Of a stretch of 9,207 nucleotides of DNA, positions 5,077 through 9,207 are shown one piece after another. The position numbers and the translations under genes are program-made. Within the stretch, counting starts at the first letter, position 1. Each line of letters opens with the position of its first letter. Below the pieces are notes generated by a model. That model saw only the letters and a program-made list of their open reading frames with translations. It did no database searches and was not told the origin of the DNA. This DNA comes from Hyphomicrobiales bacterium (GTDB lineage Bacteria; Pseudomonadota; Alphaproteobacteria; Rhizobiales; Aestuariivirgaceae): NCBI GenBank assembly GCA_025356765.1, contig JANXRO010000004.1:1-9207 (forward strand). The letters are read 5' to 3'.

Positions 5077-7158
5077 TTCAGAATTTTGAGGCCGAGGCGC
5101 AAGCTCAAGCATTGTGGCGCGTAAGTTGGCGATGCTTGTGTCAATATCGCTGAAATCAAGTTCCATTCCAGCCGTCATTTCGCTGCCTGTGGTTTCGTTT
5201 TCCAAAATCTCTTGGTCTGAAGTCTCGAAAGCTTCAGAGAGAGAAGTTTCAGAAGCGACAAATTCGAACACAGTTTCACTCGTGGGTGGGGCTTGTTCAA
5301 CATTGATTTCCAAATCTTCCAACTTTGGGCTCAATATGTGTGCGTTCAAAACATTGGTGTTTAATACACTGGCGTTCAGAGCAAATGTGTTTGGCTCATA
5401 TTCAGACCAAGGCGGCACAACACTGGCCTGACCAAAAAGATGGCCCTGGAGATAGTCAACACCCCATGCTTTGAGATCATCAGCATCATCTTGCTTTTCA
5501 ACCCATTCAGCGACCGTTTTCAAGTTGAACTTATGTGAGAGATCAAGAAGGCTGCGCACCATATATTCATTGTCTTTGTTTTTGCGTAAATTGCCGCAGA
5601 ACGTGCCGTCCAATTTCAACATGGTCACCGGCAATTCTCGCAAATTGCGAAATGACGTATAGCCCGCGCCAAAGTCATCAATAGCAACACCGCAACCGGC
5701 CTTGCGCAAGCCTTCAACAAAATTGCGCGTTGATTTAAGATCATTCAAGGCCACGGTTTCAGTGATTTCGACAATGAGACGCGGCGCAATTGCGGCATTT
5801 TCTGTGATCACTTCCAAAAGCTGCCCATACCAATGCGGATCTGTGGCCGTGGTGCCCGAAACATTCATTGTCAGCTGCGCTTGCGGATAGGCTTGCAAAG
5901 TTTGCACAATCATTTGCATGACAGAACGGTCAATCAAGCGCACCAAGCCCAAATGTTCGGCCACAGGAATAAGATGCGAAGCGGCAATCAGTTCGCCTTG
6001 ATCGCCTTCAACCATGCGCAGCAAAGCCTCGTGAAGCTCGGCCTCGTCGGTTTTGGCTGATATTATCGGTTGAAACGCCAGCTTGAACCGATCGTCTTTC
6101 AAGCATTTTACAATTTCGGTGGCGCAACGCGCATTCAACTGCCGTTCGCTGGTGCGCCTGACAGAGGGTTTATAAATTATATAGCCATCAGAAGGAAGCT
6201 TCACCGCCTCGTTCAAGGCTTCTTCAGCCCGGCATGTTGCTTCGTGCTCGTTGGCTGCTTCAGTGGGCATACACAATGCGCCCAAAGATAACATGGCCCA
6301 AACCGGCCCGTGTTCGGTTTCAATCACATTATCACGAACCACCGCCAAATAGCGTTCAAGGGCAGTTTTCAATTCGTCTTCGCCGCAATCATTCAGGATA
6401 ATGCCAAACTTGCCACCAGAATACCGCGCAATTCCGTCGCCCACCCGCATCACCTGGCGCAACCTGCGGCCCACAGCCACAATCACTTCATCGGCCACAT
6501 CAAAACCATAGGCTTCGTTGACGGTTGAAAGATTATTGACAGCCGCCAGCGCAAAGGCACACGATCCATTGCTTTTGCGCGCAACGACAATGGCTTCGCC
6601 CAAAGCTTCTGTCATGCGGCCACGGTTCATCATGCCGGTTAAGGGATCACAATTGCCCAAAAAATTCAGATGCTGATCGCGCGAATGGCGATCATCAATG
6701 CGGCGTACCGTGCCGAACACCACTTTTGGCTGGCCATCAAGGCCGCCCTGCCAACGGCCCACATCTTCCAGCCAAATCGACGTGCTGTTATGGCGGCCCT
6801 CACTGCGGAACATATATTCAATTTGGAAGGCAACACCGCGGCCATCGTCGCGCGCCTTGCTGTTCATCACGGCTTCATAGCGCGTGGTCACATTTTCCAC
6901 ATCCAGCAATCTGGCAAATAATTTTCCCGACGCAATCACATCAGGTGAACAGCCCAAAACTTCCGGCGCGTTAGCGCTCCAAAATATTTCGTCGGTGTCA
7001 ATCTGCCAACGATAGGCCGCCTCGCCCGATGCTTTGAGGGCCTGTTTCAAATCAGCTTCGCCAGCTTCCCTGATCGGTGTTGAGGTTTCGGTATTTTGCT
7101 CCACCACCAAAGCGGCAAAGGCCTCGTCAAAGGAAAAAACTTGATCTGATTCTAACAC
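5059..7158 (-). CDS. PAS-GGDEF(degenerate)-EAL protein, probable c-di-GMP phosphodiesterase
   Basis: This 699-residue protein has no predicted membrane segment. A PAS fold (about 40-155, 'YRWQIDTDEIFWS') probably senses a signal. A GGDEF domain follows (DPLTG at 171-175), with SGGKF at 247-251 where GGDEF should be, so cyclase activity is probably lost. The I-site-like RVGD (238-241) remains. The EAL domain (about 355-580) looks catalytically complete: EAL at 377-379, N432 (MNVS), E464 (VEIT), D494-D495 (DDFGAGY), K515, E551 (VAEWVE) and Q571 (QGHLFG), so it should hydrolyse c-di-GMP. An acidic tail of about 115 residues follows, including three LNxx[VI] repeats. I prefer the GTG start at 7158, which has GAGG 6 bases upstream, over an upstream TTG at 7200 that has no good ribosome site and would add 14 residues. 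The gene stands alone and converges on phaR. Confidence 0.9.
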   Translation of the reverse strand: MLESDQVFSFDEAFAALVVEQNTETSTPIREAGEADLKQALKASGEAAYRWQIDTDEIFWSANAPEVLGCSPDVIASGKLFARLLDVENVTTRYEAVMNSKARDDGRGVAFQIEYMFRSEGRHNSTSIWLEDVGRWQGGLDGQPKVVFGTVRRIDDRHSRDQHLNFLGNCDPLTGMMNRGRMTEALGEAIVVARKSNGSCAFALAAVNNLSTVNEAYGFDVADEVIVAVGRRLRQVMRVGDGIARYSGGKFGIILNDCGEDELKTALERYLAVVRDNVIETEHGPVWAMLSLGALCMPTEAANEHEATCRAEEALNEAVKLPSDGYIIYKPSVRRTSERQLNARCATEIVKCLKDDRFKLAFQPIISAKTDEAELHEALLRMVEGDQGELIAASHLIPVAEHLGLVRLIDRSVMQMIVQTLQAYPQAQLTMNVSGTTATDPHWYGQLLEVITENAAIAPRLIVEITETVALNDLKSTRNFVEGLRKAGCGVAIDDFGAGYTSFRNLRELPVTMLKLDGTFCGNLRKNKDNEYMVRSLLDLSHKFNLKTVAEWVEKQDDADDLKAWGVDYLQGHLFGQASVVPPWSEYEPNTFALNASVLNTNVLNAHILSPKLEDLEINVEQAPPTSETVFEFVASETSLSEAFETSDQEILENETTGSEMTAGMELDFSDIDTSIANLRATMLELAPRPQNSEAQAAA

Positions 7159-7164
7159 GTACAA

Positions 7165-7168
7165 CCTC
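7165..7168 (-). promoter_or_regulatory. Ribosome binding site that favours the GTG start of the EAL gene
   Basis: GAGG on the minus strand lies 6 bases before GTG at 7158. The longer frame from TTG at 7200 has only AAGAGA almost touching the start codon, a poor arrangement. Confidence 0.5.
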
Positions 7169-7297
7169 GCCCAGCGGCATGTTTTAATCAAACAGCCCAA
7201 ATCTCTTGCAGGATTTTCTAGCTGAGGAAGGGTAAATATTAAGGCAATGATTATGCTTAACCGTTTTTAACCAGTTTGGTCGAAAAAAGGCAGCAGT

Positions 7298-7329
7298 TGA
7301 TCAATTTTGCGGCAATGCACCATTGATCA
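7298..7329. repeat. Inverted repeat TGATCAAT-N16-ATTGATCA
   Basis: Perfect 8-base arms (7298-7305 and 7322-7329) enclose 16 bases that contain a smaller palindrome, TTGCGGCAA (7307-7315). The site lies in the non-coding stretch 7159-7470 between the EAL gene and the DUF1127 pair. It could be an operator or a stem-loop in a transcript. I cannot assign a regulator. Confidence 0.45.
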
Positions 7330-7361
7330 CGACGATTGTTACGATTTTATAAACATATGAT

Positions 7362-7374
7362 ATACCTCAGGTAT
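7362..7374. promoter_or_regulatory. Perfect palindrome ATACCT-C-AGGTAT (candidate operator)
   Basis: Six-base arms around one central base, about 97 bases before the first DUF1127 start codon. The centre (7368) is 22 bases, about two helical turns, from the centre of the next palindrome (7390), so both would face the same side of the helix. The regulator is unknown. LysR-type proteins such as VtlR/LsrB control DUF1127 genes in related bacteria, but I cannot show that this is their site. Confidence 0.4.
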
Positions 7375-7382
7375 TAGTAGCC

Positions 7383-7397
7383 ATGCAAATTTTGCAT
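7383..7397. promoter_or_regulatory. Perfect palindrome ATGCAAA-T-TTTGCAT (candidate operator)
   Basis: Seven-base arms around a central T, about 74 bases upstream of the DUF1127 start and 8 bases past the previous palindrome. It is followed closely by the TGC-rich element TTGCTGCATTGCAC (7406-7419). Confidence 0.42.
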
Positions 7398-7405
7398 TGG
7401 TAATT

Positions 7406-7442
7406 TTGCTGCATTGCACCTAAATGGGGTTTGTAAATAGAG
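7406..7442 (+). promoter_or_regulatory. TGC-rich element and possible promoter of the DUF1127 pair
   Basis: TTGCTGCATTGCAC (7406-7419) contains CTGC-ATT-GCAC, close to the TGC-rich CTGC-N3-GCAG type of site described for PhaR. TTGCAC (7414-7419) could serve as a -35 box with ATAGAG (7437-7442) as -10 at 17-base spacing. The -10 match is weak, so the promoter call is tentative. If both readings hold, a repressor here would cover the -35 box. Confidence 0.3.
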
Positions 7443-7470
7443 ACTATGAGATTCCCAGAAGGAGTTTAAA

Positions 7471-7620
7471 ATGTTTGAAGTACTGAAAACACGTATTAAT
7501 ACTTGGAAGCGTTACAGCCGCACTGTGTCTGAGCTCCAATCCCTGTCTAACCGTGAACTGGCTGATTTGGGCATTGCCCGTACAGACATTGGCCGGATCG
7601 CCAAAGACGCAGTTCGCTAA
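7471..7620 (+). CDS. DUF1127 small protein (YjiS-like)
   Basis: A 49-residue, Arg-rich basic protein beginning MFEVLKTRINTWKRYSRTV. The C-terminal half 'LQSLSNRELADLGIARTDIGRIA' (residues 22-44) is the DUF1127 signature, the common 'L..lsdreLaDiGi.R.dI' pattern. A very good ribosome site, AAGGAG (7459-7464), lies 6 bases before the ATG, which suggests high expression. DUF1127 proteins are abundant in alphaproteobacteria. In Agrobacterium they have been linked to phosphate and carbon metabolism, and a Rhodobacter member (CcaF1) binds RNA. No specific role can be read for this copy. It heads a two-gene unit ended by the terminator at 7784-7811. Confidence 0.9.
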   Translation: MFEVLKTRINTWKRYSRTVSELQSLSNRELADLGIARTDIGRIAKDAVR

Positions 7621-7622
7621 TC

Positions 7623-7763
7623 ATGCTCAACCGATTTTTGCGCATGAAAAAGCAAAAATCAGGTGCTGAACAGGCAAAGTTTAACTTAAACCGCCTGTCA
7701 GCTGCTGATTTGGCCGATATGGGAATCAAGCGTTATCAGCTTGAAACCCAGTTTCACGGTTAA
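7623..7763 (+). CDS. Small DUF1127-like protein, divergent partner of the upstream gene
   Basis: A 46-residue basic protein (MLNRFLRMKKQKSG...) whose C-terminal half, FNLNRLSAADLADMGIKRYQL at residues 20-40, keeps the DUF1127 core 'L...dLaDmGi.R'. The N-terminal half is short and Lys-rich, without the Trp/Tyr segment of its neighbour. The ATG comes two bases after the upstream stop with no clear ribosome site, so it is probably translated by coupling. An internal ATG at 7644 is a possible shorter start. The strong terminator 20 bases downstream marks it as the last gene of the unit and supports it being real. It looks like a diverged tandem duplicate. Confidence 0.75.
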   Translation: MLNRFLRMKKQKSGAEQAKFNLNRLSAADLADMGIKRYQLETQFHG

Positions 7764-7783
7764 TTCCACTCACAGGTAAACGG

Positions 7784-7811
7784 CCCGGCGTCCTCCCACG
7801 CCGGGTTTTTT
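7784..7811 (+). terminator. Intrinsic terminator of the DUF1127 pair
   Basis: A 7-base GC-rich stem, CCCGGCG (7784-7790) with CGCCGGG (7799-7805), has an 8-base loop and is followed directly by six T (7806-7811). This is a textbook Rho-independent terminator and separates the DUF1127 unit from the ATP synthase operon. Confidence 0.93.
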
Positions 7812-7960
7812 ATTGCCAAAAATTCACATTGCGGCAATCCGTCGCCATTGATGGCTGAACAGGCTTTTGAATGTCTGGTTGCCAGCCCTCTCACACTGTG
7901 ATAGCGAACGCGCGCGGCGTCATTGAATCGCCTTTTTAAAAAACAAGCGGGTTTAACAAA
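7812..7960 (+). promoter_or_regulatory. Upstream region of the ATP synthase operon
   Basis: These 149 bases hold no gene. As they lie between a strong terminator and atpH they should contain the atp promoter, but no convincing -35/-10 pair is visible (TTGCCA at 7879-7884 has only a poor partner near 7900). ATTGCC (7812-7817) and GGCAAT (7833-7838) form an inverted repeat. The 10-mer TTGCGGCAAT at 7829-7838 also occurs at 7307-7316 on the other side of the DUF1127 pair. Confidence 0.4.
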
Positions 7961-8518
7961 TTGGCGGCAAATCAAGTGATCAGCGGTGTTGCGGGGCGAT
8001 ATGCAAACGCCTTGTTTGACCTTGCAACTGAAGAAAAAGCCGTTCCGGCCACTGCAAAAGCCTTGGGCGCGCTTCAGGTCATGATAAATTCTTCGCCTGA
8101 GCTCAAAACTGTTCTCAATTCTCCGGTTTCAAAAGCCGATGATCAGCTGAACGTGCTTTCAGCGCTTGCCCAAAAGGCCGGAATCTCCGGCCTTGCTTTG
8201 AATTTTGTGAAGCTTTTGTGCAAAAACCGCAGGCTCAGCGTTCTTGTTGATGCCATTACCGCGTTTCAAACCAAAGTGGCCGAAGCCAAAGGCGAAGCCA
8301 CTGCCGAAATAACTTCGGCTGAAAAATTAACCCCGGCCCAACTCAAAGATTTAAGTGCCGCTTTAAAAGCGCGCGTGGGCAAGGATGTAACGATTACATC
8401 CAAAATCGATTCTTCGCTTCTTGGTGGGCTGGTTGTCAAAATTGGCACCACTATGATTGACAATTCACTCAAAACAAAACTGCAAAACCTCAAAGTTTCA
8501 ATGAAGGGAACCGGCTGA
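7961..8518 (+). CDS. atpH: F1F0 ATP synthase subunit delta
   Basis: The delta subunit joins the top of the F1 alpha/beta hexamer to the peripheral stalk and so resists rotor torque. The 185-residue protein has the conserved N-terminal helix 'SGVAGRYANALFDLA' (8-22), a helical N-domain, and near the C-terminus the family signature 'LLGGLVVKIGTTMIDNSL' (153-170). Length fits the family. The start is TTG at 7961, weakly supported by AGCGGG (7946-7951). A GTG at 7976 would remove five residues and still keep the conserved region, so the exact start is uncertain. It heads an operon with atpA two bases downstream. As usual in alphaproteobacteria, the F0 genes are not adjacent. Confidence 0.95.
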   Translation: MAANQVISGVAGRYANALFDLATEEKAVPATAKALGALQVMINSSPELKTVLNSPVSKADDQLNVLSALAQKAGISGLALNFVKLLCKNRRLSVLVDAITAFQTKVAEAKGEATAEITSAEKLTPAQLKDLSAALKARVGKDVTITSKIDSSLLGGLVVKIGTTMIDNSLKTKLQNLKVSMKGTG

Positions 8519-8520
8519 CC

Positions 8521-9207
8521 ATGGATATTCGCGCCGCCGAAATTTCGTCCATCCTTAAAAAGCAAATCAAAGACTTTGGCAAAGATGCCGATGTTGCTGA
8601 GATTGGACAGGTTTTGTCCGTGGGCGATGGTATTGCTCGTGTGTATGGCTTGGATAATGTGCAAGCTGGTGAAATGGTTGAATTTCCAGGCGGCATTCGC
8701 GGCATGGCCTTGAACCTTGAAACCGACAATGTGGGCGTGGTTATTTTCGGTAACGACCGCGACATTAAAGAAGGTGACACAGTAAAGCGCACGGGCGCCA
8801 TCGTTGAAGTTCCAATCGGCCCTGAATTGCTGGGCCGCGTTGTGGACGCGCTTGGCAACCCGATTGACGGCAAAGGCCCCATCAAGGCCAAGAAATTTTC
8901 ACGCGTTGACGTGAAAGCCCCTGGCATTATTCCACGCAAATCGGTGCATGAGCCGATGTCTACTGGTCTTAAAGCGGTCGACGCTTTAATCCCGGTTGGT
9001 CGAGGTCAGCGCGAATTGATCATCGGCGATCGTCAGACTGGCAAGACCGCGATTATACTTGATGCAATTCTCAATCAGAAATCTATTCATGTGAATGGCC
9101 CTGATAAAGAAAAACTTTATTGCGTTTATGTCGCTTGCGGACAAAAGCGCTCGACCGTGGCTCAGTTTGTGAAGATTTTGGAAGATGCGGGCGCGATGGA
9201 GTATTCC
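8521..9207 (+). CDS. atpA: F1F0 ATP synthase subunit alpha, N-terminal part (3' end outside window)
   Basis: This is the first 229 residues of a protein normally about 510 long. The alpha subunit forms the F1 hexamer with beta and binds nucleotide at non-catalytic sites. Visible are the N-terminal helix that contacts delta (MDIRAAEISSILKKQIKDF), the beta-barrel domain (about 25-95, 'VLSVGDGIARVYGLDNV'), the 'LLGRVVDALGNPIDGKG' segment (103-119), and the Walker A loop GDRQTGKT at 169-176 with K175. 'CVYVACGQKRSTVAQ' (201-215) follows. The ATG is two bases after the atpH stop, with GAAGGG upstream inside atpH. The sequence is intact up to the window edge. Confidence 0.98.
   Translation, partial: MDIRAAEISSILKKQIKDFGKDADVAEIGQVLSVGDGIARVYGLDNVQAGEMVEFPGGIRGMALNLETDNVGVVIFGNDRDIKEGDTVKRTGAIVEVPIGPELLGRVVDALGNPIDGKGPIKAKKFSRVDVKAPGIIPRKSVHEPMSTGLKAVDALIPVGRGQRELIIGDRQTGKTAIILDAILNQKSIHVNGPDKEKLYCVYVACGQKRSTVAQFVKILEDAGAMEYS

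Noticed and set aside
7159..7200. N-terminal extension of the EAL protein from a TTG at 7200
   Set aside because: There is no properly spaced ribosome site, whereas GTG at 7158 has GAGG 6 bases upstream. The extra 14 residues precede the PAS domain and show no domain.
7247..7270. Seven-codon open frame MIMLNRF, similar at the DNA level to the start of the second DUF1127-like gene
   Set aside because: It is too short to judge, its ribosome site is badly spaced, and there is no gene directly downstream for a leader peptide to control. The resemblance is probably chance.
7297..7329. FNR/Anr box (TTGAT-N4-ATCAA) before the EAL and DUF1127 genes
   Set aside because: TTGATCAA and ATTGATCA are present, but the half-sites are not at FNR spacing. 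They form a compact palindrome and an inverted repeat instead.
7159..7470. An additional protein gene in the long non-coding stretch
   Set aside because: No open frame with a ribosome site and plausible composition is present on either strand. The region holds only palindromes and promoter-like sequence.
8490..8939. Minus-strand open frame of 149 codons
   Set aside because: It is antisense to atpH and atpA, both highly conserved, and its Pro/Ser-rich product has no recognisable features.

Overview
The window reads as the chromosome of an alphaproteobacterium of moderate GC content. It holds polyhydroxybutyrate (PHB) genes phaA and phaB divergent from the regulator phaR, a ccmABCD cytochrome c maturation cluster, small DUF1127 proteins, and the start of an F1 ATP synthase operon (atpH, atpA) with no F0 genes just before it. 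This combination fits Hyphomicrobiales (Rhizobiales) or a close relative, but I cannot name a genus. Apart from possible promoter sites, almost every base is coding. I see no insertion sequence, tRNA, rRNA, CRISPR array or prophage.

Layout. 2-229 (+) is the end of a MarR-type regulator. From 4309 down to 226 (-) runs a tight series phaA-phaB-ccmA-ccmB-ccmC-ccmD, with gaps of 19, 0, -1, 23 and -1 bases, so it is probably one transcript. 4310-4434 is a divergent control region with two inverted repeats. phaR (4435-5055, +) follows and converges, 3 bases apart, on a long PAS-GGDEF-EAL gene (5059-7158, -). 7159-7470 is a non-coding stretch rich in palindromes, which leads into two small tandem genes (7471-7763, +; DUF1127 and a DUF1127-like relative) closed by a strong intrinsic terminator (7784-7811). 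atpH (7961-8518) and the 5' part of atpA (8521-9207, cut by the window edge) finish the window.

Functionally, PhaA and PhaB turn acetyl-CoA into (R)-3-hydroxybutyryl-CoA for PHB synthesis, and PhaR is the expected sensor and repressor of that pathway. CcmA, B, C and D handle haem for assembly of c-type cytochromes. The EAL protein has a complete-looking c-di-GMP phosphodiesterase site but a broken GGDEF motif. The ATP synthase genes are housekeeping.

The points most worth a second look are the apparent fusion of carbon storage genes and cytochrome c maturation genes into one transcription unit, the palindrome cluster and TGC-rich element before the DUF1127 pair, the divergent second small gene of that pair, and the degenerate GGDEF domain with its acidic, repeat-bearing C-terminal tail. 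I saw no clearly novel multi-gene system.
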